Origin: Amblyomma americanum
Taxonomy: Eukaryota; Arthropoda; Arachnida; Ixodida; Ixodidae
DNA length: 64,000 nt
Reading direction: 5' to 3'
Assembly (NCBI RefSeq): GCF_052857255.1
Contig: NC_135502.1
Location: forward strand, 186,245,806 to 186,309,805
Shown here: piece by piece, positions 23,893-36,210 of the stretch
How positions within the stretch are numbered: position 1 is the stretch's first letter
How the letters are laid out: every line of letters begins with the position of its first letter
Made by a program: the position numbers and the translations under genes
The notes under the pieces: generated by a model
What the model was told of the DNA's origin: nothing
Databases searched by the model: none
What the model saw: the letters and a program-made list of their open reading frames with translations, nothing else

Positions 23893-26244
23893 GAGTGGTC
23901 TGCGCAGGCCAGGCACCCAGGCGCAGCATTTAAAAGCACCACTTCAGCGATCCGCCGGCACTCGCACGCAGCAGCAGTGCACGATACTGGAGAACACCCT
24001 TAAACTGCGTCTATCCTTCGCAGGCTGCATCTAGAGGTTACGAAGTATTTCCAAGCCAAAAACAAGTGCGCCGGCCTGATCATATCCCAGGGATTCTGCT
24101 CATCGAGTGGTCTGCGCAGGCCAGGATTCCAGGCGCAACATTTAAAAGCAGCACGTCAGCAATCCTTCGGCACTCGCACGCAGCAGCAGTGGACGACACT
24201 GGAGAACACACTTAAATTGCGTCTACTATCCTTCGCAGGCTGCACCTAGGAGTTCTGAAGTATATCCAATCAAAAAACAATTGCCCGGCCTGATCATCTC
24301 CCAGGGATTCTGCTCATCGAGTGGTCTGCGCAGGCCAGGCTTCCAGGCGCAGCAATTAAAAGCAGCACGTCAGCAATCCTTCGGCACTCGCACGCAGCAG
24401 CAGTGGACGACACTGGAGAACACACTTAAATTGCGCATACTATCCTTCGCAGGCTGCACCTAGAATTTTCGAAATATTTCCAAGCCATAAACAAGTGCCC
24501 GGCCTGATCGTCTCCCAGAGATTCTGCTCATCGAGTGGTCTGCGCAGGCCACGCTCCCAGGCGCAGCACTTAAAAGCAGCACGTCAGCAATCCGCCGGCA
24601 CACGCACGCAGCAGCAGTGGCCGACTATGGAAAACACGGTTAAACTGCGTCTACGAACCTTCGCAGGCTGCACCTAGAAGTTCCGAAGTATTTCCAAGCC
24701 AAAAACAAGTGCGCCGGCCTGATCATCTCCAGGGATTCTGCGCAAAGAGTGGTCTAAGCAGGCCAGGCCCCCAGGCGCAGCATTTAAAAGCACCCCTTCA
24801 TCGATCCGCCGGCACTCGCACGTAGCAGCAGTGGACGACACTGGAGAACACCCATAAACTGCGTCTACTATCCTTCGCAGGCTGTACCTAGAAGTTCCGA
24901 AGTATTTCCAAGCCAAAAACAAGTGCGCCGGCCTGATCATCTCCTGGGATTCTGCACAAAGAGTGGTCTGCGCAGGCCAGGCCCCCAGCCGTAGCATTTA
25001 AAAGCACCACTTCAGCGATCCGCCGGCACTCGCACGCAGCAGCAGTGGACGATACTGGAGAACACCCTTAAACTGCGTCTACTACCCTACGCAGGCTGCA
25101 CCTAGAAGTAACAAAGTATTTTCAAGCCAAAACCAAGTGCACCGGCCTGATCATCTCCAGAGATTGTGCGCATAGAGTGGTCTGCGCAGGCCAGGCACCC
25201 AGGCGCAGCATTTAAAAGCAGCACGTCAGCGATCCGCCGGCACTCGCACGCAGCAGCAGTGGACGACACTGGAGAACACACTTAAATTGCGCCTACTATC
25301 CTTCGCAGGCTGCACCTAGGAGTTCTGAAGTATATCCAATCAAAAAACAATTGCCCGGCCTGATCATCTCACAGGGATTCTGCTCATCGAGTGGTCTGCG
25401 CAGGCCAGGCTTCCAGGCGCAGCATTTAAAAGCAGCACGTCAGCAATCCTTCGGCACTCGCACGCAGCAGCAGTGGACGACACTGGAGAACACACTTAAA
25501 TTGCGCCTACTATCCTTCGCAGGCTGCACCTAAAATTTCCGAAATATTTCCAAGCCATAAACAAGTGCCCGCCCTGATCGTCTCCCAGAGATTCTGCTCA
25601 TCGAGTGGTCTGCGCAGGCCACGCTCCCAGGCGCAGCACTTAAAAGCAGCACGTCAGCAATCCGCCGGCACACGCACGCAGCAGCAGTGGCCGACTCTGG
25701 AAAACACGGTTAAACTGCGTCTACTAACGTTCGCAGGCTGCACCTAGAAGTTCCGAAGTATTTCCAAGCCAAAAACAAGTGCGCCGGCCTGATCATCTCC
25801 TGGGATTCTGCACATAGAGTGGTCTGCGCAGGCCAGGCCCCCAGGCGTAGCATTTAAAAGCACCACTTCAGCGATCCGCCGGCACTCGCACGCAGCAGCA
25901 GTGGACGATACTGGAGAACACCCTTAAACTGCGTCTACTACCCTACGCAGGCTGCACCTAGAAGTAACAAAGTATTTCCAAGCCAAAACCAAGTGCACCG
26001 GTTTGATCATCTCCAGGGATTCTGCGCATAGAGTGGTCTGCGCAGGCCAGGCACCCAGGCGCAGCATTTAAAAGCAGCACGTCAGCGATCCGCCGGTACT
26101 CGCACGCAGCAGCAGTGGACGACACTGGAGAACACACTTAAATTGCGTCTACTATCCTTCGCAGGCTGCACCTAGGAGTTCTGAAGTATATCCAATCAAA
26201 AAACAATTGCCCGGCCTGATCATCTTCCAGGGATTCTGCTCATC
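23893..26244 (+). repeat. 11-monomer higher-order repeat, copy 2 (2352 bp)
   Basis: This is the tandem partner of 21541-23892. The junction falls at GAGTGGTCTGCGCAGG: upstream reads TTCTGCTCATC, and downstream continues as the CAGGCACCCAGG type. The other end of the unit, at 26244/26245, falls at the same landmark but continues into CAGGCTTCAGGCG. The two copies look more alike than the 18-monomer pair, which suggests a younger event. Confidence 0.9.
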
Positions 26245-26765
26245 GAGTGGTCTGCGCAGGCCAGGCTTCAGGCGCAGCATTTAAAAGCAGCACGTCAGCA
26301 ATCCTTCGGCACTGGCACGCAGCAGCAGTGGACGACACTGGAGAACACACTTAAATTGCGCCTACTATCCTTCGCAGGCTGCACCTAGAATTTCCGAAAT
26401 ATTTCCAAGCCATAAACAAGTGCCCGGCCTGATCGTCTCCCAGAGATTCTGCTCATCGAGTGGTCTGCGCAGGCCACGCTCCCAGGCGCAGCACTTAAAA
26501 GCAGCACGTCAGCAATCCGCCGGCACACGCACGCAGCAGCAGAGGCCGACTCTGGAAAACACGGTTAAACTGCGTCTACTAACGTTCGCAGGCTGCACCT
26601 AGAAGTTCCGAAGTATTTCCAAGCCAAAAACAAGTGCGCCGGCCTGATCATCTCCTGGGATTCTGCACATAGAGTGGTCTGCGCAGGCCAGGCCCCCAGG
26701 CGTAGCATTTAAAAGCACCACTTCAGCGATCCGCCGGCACTCGCACGCAGCAGCAGTGGACGACA
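26245..26765 (+). repeat. 4-monomer offset copy of 25390-25910
   Basis: Right after the second 11-monomer unit, the array steps back 855 bp (4 monomers) and repeats part of it, including GAATTTCCGAAATATTTCC and CCTGATCGTCTCCC. A one-base deletion, CTTCAGGCG for CTTCCAGGCG, marks this copy and recurs near 36107, 42737 and 54500. Confidence 0.82.
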
Positions 26766-27159
26766 CTGGAGAACACCCATAAACTGCGTCTACTATCCTT
26801 CGCAGGCTGCACATAGAAGTTCCGAAGTATTTCCAAGCCAAAAACAAGTGCGCCGGCCTGATCATCTCCTGGGATTCTGCACATAGAGTTGTCTGCGCTG
26901 GCCAGGCCCCCAGGCGTAGCATTTAAAAGCACCACTTCAGCGATCCGCCGGCACTCGCACGCAGCAGCAGTGGACGATACTGGAGAACACCCTTAAACTG
27001 CGTCTATCCTTCGCAGGCTGCACCTAGAGGTTACGAAGTATTTCCAAGCCAAAAACAAGTGCGCCGGCCTGATCATCTCTAGGGATTCTGCGCATAGAGT
27101 GGTCTGCGCAGGCCAGGCCCCCAGGCGCAGCATTTAAAAGCAGCACGTCAGCGATCCGC

Positions 27160-28440
27160 CGGCGCTCGCACCCAGCAGCAGTGGACGACACTGGAGAACA
27201 CACTTAAACTGCGTCTACTATCCTTCGCAGGCTGTACCTAGAAGTTCTGAAGCATTTCCAAGCCAACCACAAGTGCGCCGGCCTGATCATCTCGAAGGGA
27301 TTCTGCGCATCGAGTGGTCTACGCAGGCCAGGCCCCCAGGCGCAGCATTTAAAAGCAGCACGTCAGCGATCCGTCGGCACTCGCACGTAGCAGCAGAGGA
27401 CGACACTGGAGAACACCCTTAAACTGCGTCTACTATCCTTCGCAGGCTGCACCTAGAAGTTCCGAAGTATTTCGAAGCCAAAAACAAGTGCGCTGGCCTG
27501 ATCATCTCCAGGGATTCTGCACATAGAGTGGTCTGCGCAGGCCCGGCCCCCCGGCGCAGCATTTAAAAGCACCACTTCAGCGATCCGCCGGCACTCGCAC
27601 GCAGCAGCAGTGGACGATACTGGAGAACACCCTTAAACTGCGTCTATCCTTCGCAGGCTGCACCTAGAGGTTACGAAGTATTTCCAAGCCAAAAACAAGT
27701 GCGCCGGCCTGATCATCTCCAGGGATTCTGCGCATAGAGTGGTCTGCGCAGGCCAGGCCCCCAGGCGCAGCATTTAAAAGCAGCACGTCAGCGATCCGCC
27801 GGCACTCGCACGCAGCAGCAGTGGACGACACTAGAGAACACGATTAAACTGCGTCTACTATCCTTCGCAGGCTGCACCTAGAAGTTCCGAAGTATTTACA
27901 AGCCGAAAAACAAGTGTCCGGCCTGATCATCTCCAAGGGATTCTGCGCATCGAGTGGTCTGCGCAGGCCAGGCCCGCAGGCGCAGCATTTAAAAGCAGCA
28001 CGTCAGCGATCCGCCAGCACTCGCGCCCAGCAGCAGTGGGCGACACTGGAGAACACACTTAAACTGCGTCTACTATCCTTCGCAGGCTGTTCCTAGAAGT
28101 TCCGAAGCATTTCCAAGCCAACAACAAGTGCGCCGGCCTGATCATCTCCAAGGGATTCTGCGCATCGAGTGGTCTGCGCAGGCCAGGCCCCCAGGCGCAG
28201 CATTTAAAAGCAGCACTTCAGCGATCCACCGGCACTCGCACGCATCAGCATTGGACGTCACTGGACAACACGCTTAAACTGCGTCTACTATCATTCGCAG
28301 GCTGCACCTAGAAGTTCTGAAGTATATCCAATCCAAAAACAATTGCCCGGCCTGATCATCTCCCAGGGATTCTGCTCATCGAGTGGTCTGTGAAGGCCAG
28401 GCTTCCAGGCGCAGCATTTAAAAGCAGCACGTCAGCAGTC
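27160..28440 (+). repeat. 20-monomer offset block, left copy (partner 31438-32717)
   Basis: The two blocks match at 4277 bp. Both carry GGCGCTCGCACCC, TCGAAGGGATTC, GTCGGCAC or CCGGCAC variants, CCAGCACTCGCGCCCAGC and GTCTGTGAAGG. The right copy is followed by a conversion-like patch and then again by matching sequence (28500-29160 with 32777-33437). This is the first appearance of the 10-monomer family from the left. Confidence 0.84.
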
Positions 28441-29417
28441 CTTCGGCACTCGCACGCAGCAGCAGTAGACGACACTGAAGAACACGCTTAAACTGCGTGT
28501 ACTATCATTCGCAGGCTGCACCTAGAATTTCCGAAATATTTCCAAGCCATAAAAAAGTGCCCGGCCTGATCATCTCCAAGGGATTCTGCGCACCGAGTGG
28601 TCTGCGCAGGTCTGGCCCCCAGGCGCATCATTTAAAAGCAGCACCTCAGCGATCCGCCGGCACTCGCACGCAGCAGCAGTGGACGACTCTAGAGAACACG
28701 CTTAAACTGCGTCTACTATCATTTGCATGCTGCACCTAGAAGTTCTGAATTTCTTCCAAACCGAAAAACAAGTGCGCCGGCCTGATAATCTCCAGGGATT
28801 CTGCGCATAGAGTGGTCTGCGCAGCCCAGGCCCCCAGGCGCAGCATTTAAAAGAACCACTTCAGCGATCCGCAGGCACTCGCACGCAGCAGCAGTAGACG
28901 ATACTAGAGAACACCGTTAAACTGCGTCTACCATCCTTCGCAGGCTGCACCTCGAAGTTCCGAAGTATTTCCAAGCCGAAAAACCAGTGCCCGGCGTGAT
29001 CATCTCCAAGGGATTCTGCGCATCGAGTGGTATGCGCAGGCCAGGCCCGCAGGCGCAGCATTTAAAAGCAGCACGTCAGCGATCCGCCGGCACTCGCACC
29101 CGGCAGCAGTGGACGACACTGCAGAACACACTTAAACTGCGTCTACTATCCTTCGAAGGCTGTGCCTAGAAGTTCCGAAGCATTTCCAAGCCAACAACAA
29201 CTGCGCCGGACTGATCATCTCCAAGGGATTCTGCGCATCGAGTGGTCTGCGCAGGCCAGGCCCCCAGGCGCAGCATTTAAAAGCAGCACTTCAGCGATCC
29301 ACCGGCACTTGCACGCCTCAGCAGTGGACGTCACTGGACAACACGCTTAAACTGCGTCTACTATCATTCGCAGGCTGCACCTAGAAGTTCTGAAGTATAT
29401 CCAATCCAAAAAAAATT

Positions 29418-29630
29418 GCCCGGCGTGATCATCTCCCAGGGAATCTGCTCATCGAGTGGTCTGCGCAGGCCAGGCTCCCAGGCGCAGCACTTAAAAGCAG
29501 CACGTCAGCGATGCGCCGGCACCCACGCAGCAGCAGTAGACGACACTGGAGAACACGCTTAAACTGTGTATGCTATCCTTCTCAGCTGCACGTAGAAGTT
29601 CGGAAGTATTTCCAAGCCAAAAGAAGTGCC
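29418..29630 (+). repeat. Hybrid monomer from a one-monomer deletion
   Basis: The left part (CCCAGGGAATCTGCTCATCG with the A8 tract) is the eighth monomer of the 10-mer. The right part (GCTCCCAGG, GATGCGCCGGC, TGTGTATGC) is the ninth. Matching copies at 34.1-34.5 kb keep both monomers separately, so the offset to that block changes from 4707 to 4921 bp here. The switch lies just after GTCTGCGCAGGCCAGG. Confidence 0.8.
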
Positions 29631-29689
29631 CGGCCTGATCATTCCCAAGGGATACTGCGCATCGAGTGGTCTGCGCAGGCCAGGCTTCC

Positions 29690-30838
29690 AGGCGCAGCAT
29701 TTAAAAGCAGCACGTCAGCAATCCTTCGGCACTCGCACGCAGCAGCAGTGGACGACACTGGAGAACACACTTAAATTGCGCATACTATCCTTCGCAGGCT
29801 GCACCTAGAATTTCCGAAATATTTCCAAGCCATAAACAAGTGCCCGGCCTGATCATCTCCAAGGGATTCTGCGCACCGAGTGGTCTGCGCAGGTCTGGCC
29901 CCCAGGCGCAGCATTTAAAAGCAGCACGTCAGCAATCCGCCGGCACACGCACGCAGCAGCAGTGGCCGACTCTGGAAAACACGGTTAAACTGCGTCTACT
30001 AACCTTCGCAGGCTGCACCTAGAAGTTCCGAAGTATTTCCAAGCCAAAAACAAGTGCGCCGGCCTGATCATCTCCAGGGATTCTGCGCAAAGAGTGGTCT
30101 AAGCAGGCCAGGCCCCCAGGCGCAGCATTTAAAAGCACCACTTCATCGATCCGCCGGCACTCGCACGTAGCAGCAGTGGACGACACTGGAGAACACCCAT
30201 AAACTGCGTCTACTATCCTTCGCAGGCTGTACCTAGAAGTTCCGAAGTATTTCCAAGCCAAAAACAAGTGCGCCGGCCTGATCATCTCCTGGGATTCTGC
30301 ACATAGAGTGGTTTGCGCAGGCCAGGCCCCCAGGCGTAGCATTTCAAAGCACCACTTCAGCGATCCGCCGGCACTCGCACGCAGCAGCAGTGGACGATAC
30401 TGGAGAACACCCTTAAACTGCGTCTACTACCCTACGCAGGCTGCACCTAGAAGTAACAAAGTATTTTCAAGCCAAAACCAAGTGCACCGGCCTGATCATC
30501 TCCAGGGATTCTGCGCATAGAGTGGTCTGCGCAGGCCAGGCACCCAGGCGCAGCATTTAAAAGCAGCACGTCAGCGATCCGCCGGCACTCGCACGCAGCA
30601 GCAGTGGACGACACTGGAGAACACACTTAAATTGCGCCTACTATCCTTCGCAGGCTGCACCTAGGAGTTCTGAAGTATATCCAATCAAAAAACAATTGCC
30701 CGGCCTGATCATCTCACAAGGATTCTGCTCATCGAGTGGTCTGCGCAGGCCAGGCTTCCAGGCGCAGCATTTAAAAGCAGCACGTCAGCAATCCTTCGGC
30801 ACTCGCACGCAGCAGCAGTGGACGACACTGGAGAACAC
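29690..30838 (+). repeat. Island of 11-monomer family in 10-monomer territory (partner 24345-25493)
   Basis: This matches 24345-25493 at a constant 5345 bp (25 monomers), including AAATTGCGCATACTATCC. One internal patch at about 29852-29920 is replaced by a different monomer type. On the right, at about 30831, it joins sequence matching 26769 onward (offset about 4062 bp). Confidence 0.82.
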
Positions 30839-33073
30839 CCATAAACTGCGTCTACTATCCTTCGCAGGCTGCACCTAGAAGTTCCGAAGTATTTCCAAGC
30901 CAAAAACAAGTGCGCCGGCCTGATCATCTCCTGGGATTCTGCACATAGAGTGGTCTGCGCTGGCCAGGCCCCCAGGCGTAGCATTTAAAAGCACCACTTC
31001 AGCGATCCGCCGGCACTCGCACGCAGCAGCAGTGGACGATACTGGAGAACACCCTTAAACTGCGTCTATCCTTCGCAGGCTGCACCTAGAAGTTACGAAG
31101 TGTTTCCAAGACAAAAACAAGTGCGCCGGCCTGATCATCTCTAGGGATTCTGCGCATAGAGTGGTCTGCGCAGGCCAGGCCCCCAGGCGCAGCATTTAAA
31201 AGCAGCACGTCAGCGATCCGCCGGCACTCGCACGCAGCAGCAGTGGACGACACTAGAGAACACGGTTAAACTGCGTCTACCATCCTTCGCAGGCTGCACC
31301 TCGAAGTTCCGAAGTATTTCCAAGCCGAAAAACAAGTGCCCGGCCTGATCATCTCCAACTGATTCTGCGCATCGAGTGGTCTGCGCAGGCCAGGCCCGCA
31401 GGCGCAGCATTTAAAAGCAGCACGTCAGCGATCCGCCGGCGCTCGCACCCAGCAGCAGTGGACGACACTGGAGAACACACTTAAACTGCGTCTACTATCC
31501 TTCGCAGGCTGTACCTAGAAGTTCTGAAGCATTTCCAAGCCAACCACAAGTGCGCCGGCCTGATCATCTCGAAGGGATTCTGCGCATCGAGTGGTCTGCG
31601 CAGGCCAGGCCCCCAGGCGCAGCATTTAAAAGCAGCACGTCAGCGATCCGCCGGCACTCGCACGTAGCAGCAGAGGACGACACTGGAGAACACCCTTAAA
31701 CTGCCTCTACTATCCATCGCAGGCTGCACCTGGAAGTTCCGGAGTATTTCGAAGCCAAAAACAAGTGCGCTGGCCTGATCATCTCCAGGGATTCTGCACA
31801 TAGAGTGGTCTGCGCAGGCCCGGCCCCCAGGCGCAGCATTTAAAAGCACCACTTCAGCGATCCGCCGGCACTCGCACGCAGCAGCAGTGGACGATACTGG
31901 AGAACACCCTTAAACTGCGTCTATCCTTCGCAGGCTGCACCTAGAGGTTACGAAGTATTTCCAAGCCAAAAACAAGTGCGCCGGCCTGATCATCTCCAGG
32001 GATTCTGCGCATAGAGTGGTCTGCGCAGGCCAGGCCCCCAGGCGCAGCATTTAAAAGCAGCACGTCAGCGATCCGCCGGCACTCGCACGCAGCAGCAGTG
32101 GACGACAGTAGAGAACACGGTTAAACTGCGTCTACTATCCTTCGCAGGCTGCACCTAGAAGTTCCGAAGTATTTACAAGCCGAAAAACAAGTGTCCGGCC
32201 TGATCATCTCCAAGGGATTCTGCGCATCGAGTGGTCTGCGCAGGCCAGGCCCGCAGGCGCAGCATTTAAAAGCAGCACGTCAGCGATCCGCCAGCACTCG
32301 CGCCCAGCAGCAGTGGGCGACACTGGAGAACACACTTAAACTGCGTCTACTATCCTTCGCAGGCTGTTCCTAGAAGTTCCGAAGCATTTCCAAGCCAACA
32401 ACAAGTGCGCCGGCCTGATCATCTCCAAGGGATTCTGCGCATCGAGTGGTCTGCGCAGGCCAGGCCCCCAGGCGCAGCATTTAAAAGCAGCACTTCAGCG
32501 ATCCACCTGCACTCGCACGCATCAGCATTGGACGTCACTGGACAACACGCTTAAACTGCGTCTACTATCATTCGCAGGCTGCACCTAGAAGTTCTGAAGT
32601 ATATCCAATCCAAAAACAATTGCCCGGCCTGATCATCTCCCAGGGATTCTGCTCATCGAGTGGTCTGTGAAGGCCAGGCTTCCAGGCGCAGCATTTAAAA
32701 GCAGCACGTCAGCGATCCGCCGGCACTCGCACCCGGCAGCAGTGGACGACACTGCAGAACACACTTCAACTGCGTCTACTATCATTCGCAGGCTGCACCT
32801 AGAATTTCCGAAATATTTCCAAGCCATAAACAAGTGCCCGGCCTGATCATCTCCAAGGGATTCTGCGCACCGAGTGGTCTGCGCAGGTCTGGCCCCCAGG
32901 CGCAGCATTTAAAAGCAGCACCTCAGCGATCCGCCGGCACTCGCACGCAGCAGCAGTGGACGACTCTAGAGAACACGCTTAAACTGCGTCTACTATCATT
33001 TGCATGCTGCACCTAGAAGTTCCGAATTTCTTCCAAACCGAAAAACAAGTGCGCCGGCCTGATAATCTCCAGG

Positions 33074-33503
33074 GATTCTGCGCATAGAGTGGTCTGCGCA
33101 GCCCAGGCCCCCAGGCGCAGCATTTAAAAGCAGCACGTCAGCGATCCGCAGGCACTCGCACGCAGCAGCAGTAGACGATACTGGAGAACACCGTTAAACT
33201 GCGTCTACCATCCTTCGCAGGCTGCACCTCGAAGTTCCGAAGTATTTCCAAGCCGAAAAACCAGTGCCCGGCGTGATCATCTCCAAGGGATTCTGCGCAT
33301 CGAGTGGTATGCGCAGGCCAGGCCCGCAGGCGCAGCATTTAAAAGCAGCACGTCAGCGATCCGCCGGCACTCGCACCCGGCAGCAGTGGACGACACTGCA
33401 GAACACACTTCAACTGCGTCTACTATCCTTCGAAGGCTGTGCCTAGAAGTTCCGAAGCATTTCCAAGCCAACAACAACTGCGCCGGCCTGATCATCTCCA
33501 AGG
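33074..33503 (+). repeat. 430-bp dimer, copy 1 of an exact tandem duplication
   Basis: Two monomers are repeated at 33504-33933. Reading 33121-33500 against 33551-33930 I find no difference. The first monomer has CAGTAGACGATACTGG and CACCTCGAAG; the second has GTATGCGCAGG, CCCGGCAGCAG, CTTCAACTG and CTTCGAAGGCTGTGCC. Confidence 0.92.
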
Positions 33504-33933
33504 GATTCTGCGCATAGAGTGGTCTGCGCAGGCCAGGCCCCCAGGCGCAGCATTTAAAAGCAGCACGTCAGCGATCCGCAGGCACTCGCACGCAGCAGCA
33601 GTAGACGATACTGGAGAACACCGTTAAACTGCGTCTACCATCCTTCGCAGGCTGCACCTCGAAGTTCCGAAGTATTTCCAAGCCGAAAAACCAGTGCCCG
33701 GCGTGATCATCTCCAAGGGATTCTGCGCATCGAGTGGTATGCGCAGGCCAGGCCCGCAGGCGCAGCATTTAAAAGCAGCACGTCAGCGATCCGCCGGCAC
33801 TCGCACCCGGCAGCAGTGGACGACACTGCAGAACACACTTCAACTGCGTCTACTATCCTTCGAAGGCTGTGCCTAGAAGTTCCGAAGCATTTCCAAGCCA
33901 ACAACAACTGCGCCGGCCTGATCATCTCCAAGG
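33504..33933 (+). repeat. 430-bp dimer, copy 2
   Basis: This is an exact repeat of 33074-33503. The joint is visible at 33511: the copy enters as CGCATAGAGTGG, while the parent context following the second dimer (33941) reads CGCATCGAGTGG. It is absent from the equivalent block at 28.8-29.2 kb, so it was gained after that block was copied. Confidence 0.92.
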
Positions 33934-34916
33934 GATTCTGCGCATCGAGTGGTCTGCGCAGGCCAGGCCCCCAGGCGCAGCATTTAAAAGCAGCACTTCA
34001 GCGATCCAGCGGCACTCGCACGCCTCAGCAGTGGACGTCACTGGACAACACGCTTAAACTGCGTCTAATATCATTCGCAGGCTGCACCTAGAAGTTCTGA
34101 AGTATATCCAATCCAAAAAAAATTGCCCGGCCTGATCATCTCCCAGGGAATCTGCTCATCGAGTGGTCTGCGCAGGCCAGGCTTCCAGGCGCAGCATTTA
34201 AAAGCAGCACGTCAGCAATCCTCCGGCAATCGCACGCAGCAGCAGTAGACGACACTGAAGAACACGCTTAAACTGCGTCTACTATCATTCGCAGGCTGCA
34301 CATAGAAGTTCGGAAGAATTTCCAAGCCATAAACAAGTGCCAGGCCTGATCATCTCCCAGAGATTCTGCTCATCGAGTGGACTGCGCAGGCCACGCTCCC
34401 AGGCGCAGCACTTAAAAGCAGCACGTCAGCGATGCGCCGGCACGCACGCAGCAGCAGTAGACGACACTGGAGAACACGCTTAAACTGTGTATGCTATCCT
34501 TCTCAGGCTGCACGTAGAAGTTCGGAAGTATTTCCAAGCCAAAAACAAGTGCGCCGGCCTGATCATCTCCAAGGGATTCTGCGGATCGAGTGGTTTGCGC
34601 AGGCCAGGCCCCCAGACGCAGCATTCAAAAGCACCACTTCAGCGATCCGACGGCACTCGCACGCAGCAGCAGTGGACGATACTGGAGAACACCCTTAAAC
34701 TGCGTCTACTGTCCTTAGCAGGCTGCACCTAGAAGTAACAAATTATTTCCAAGCCAAAACCAAGTGCGCCGGCCTGATCATCTCCAGGGATTCTGCGCAT
34801 AGAGTGGTCTGCGCAGGCCAGGCACCCAGGCGCAGCATTTAAGAGTACCACTTCAACGATCCGCCGGCACTCGCACGAATCAGCAGTGGACGATACTGGA
34901 GAACACCATTAAACTG

Positions 34917-36205
34917 CGTCTACTACCCTACGCAGGCTGCACCTAGAAGTAACAAAGTATTTTCAAGCCAAAACCAAGTGCACCGGCCTGATCATCTCCA
35001 GGGATTCTGCGCATAGAGTGGTCTGCGCAGGCCAGGCACCCAGGCGCAGCATTTAAAAGCAGCACGTCAGCGATCCGCCGGCACTCGCACGCAGCAGCAG
35101 TGGACGACACTGGAGAACACACTTAAATTGCGCCTACTATCCTTCGCAGGCTGCACCTAGGAGTTCTGAAGTATATCCAATCAAAAAACAATTGCCCGGC
35201 CTGATCATCTCACAGGGATTCTGCTCATCGAGTGGTCTGCGCAGGCCAGGCTTCCAGGCGCAGCATTTAAAAGCAGCACGTCAGCAATCCTTCGGCACTC
35301 GCACGCAGCAGCAGTGGACGACACTGGAGAACACATTTAAATTGCGCCTACTATCCTTCGCAGGCTGCACCTAGAATTTCCGAAATATTTCCAAGCCATA
35401 AACAAGTGCCCGCCCTGATCGTCTCCCAGAGATTCTGCTCATCGAGTGGTCTGCGCAGGCCACGCTGCCAGGCGCAGCACTTAAAAGCAGCACGTCAGCA
35501 ATCCGCCGGCACACGCACGCAGCAGCAGTGGCCGACTCTGGAAAACACGGTTAAACTGCGTCTACTAACCTTCGCAGGCTGCACCTAGAAGTTCCGAAAT
35601 ATTTCCAAGCCAAAAACAAGTGCGCCGGCCTGATCATCTCCTGGGATTCTGCACATAGAGTGGTCTGCGCAGGCCAGGCCCCCAGGCGTAGCATTTAAAA
35701 GCACCACTTCAGCGATCCTCCGGCACTCGCACGCAGCAGCAGTGGACGATACTGGAGAACACCCTTAAACTGCGTCTACTACCCTACGCAGGCTGCACCT
35801 AGAAGTAACAAAGTATTTCCAAGCCAAAACCAAGTGCACCGGTTTGATCATCTCCAGGGATTCTGCGCATAGAGTGGTCTGCGCAGGCCAGGCACCCAGG
35901 CGCAGCATTTAAAAGCAGCACGTCAGCGATCCGCCGGCACTCGCACGCAGCAGCAGTGGACGACACTGGAGAACACACTTAAATTGCGTCTACTATCCTT
36001 CGCAGGCTGCACCTAGGAGTTCTGAAGTATATCCAATCAAAAAACAATTGCCCGGCCTGATCATCTTCCAGGGATTCTGCTCATCGAGTGGTCTGCGCAG
36101 GCCAGGCTTCAGGCGCAGCATTTAAAAGCAGCACGTCAGCAATCCTTCGGCACTGGCACGCAGCAGCAGTGGACTACACTGGAGAACACACCTAAATTGC
36201 GCCTA
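34917..36205 (+). repeat. 46-monomer offset copy of 25076-26364
   Basis: This 1.29 kb block matches at a constant 9841 bp, with AAATTGCG, the CCGGTTTGATC monomer and the CTTCAGGCG deletion. It is a second island of the 11-monomer family. Its left part also matches 30421 onward at 4496 bp. Confidence 0.82.
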
Positions 36206-36210
36206 CTATC

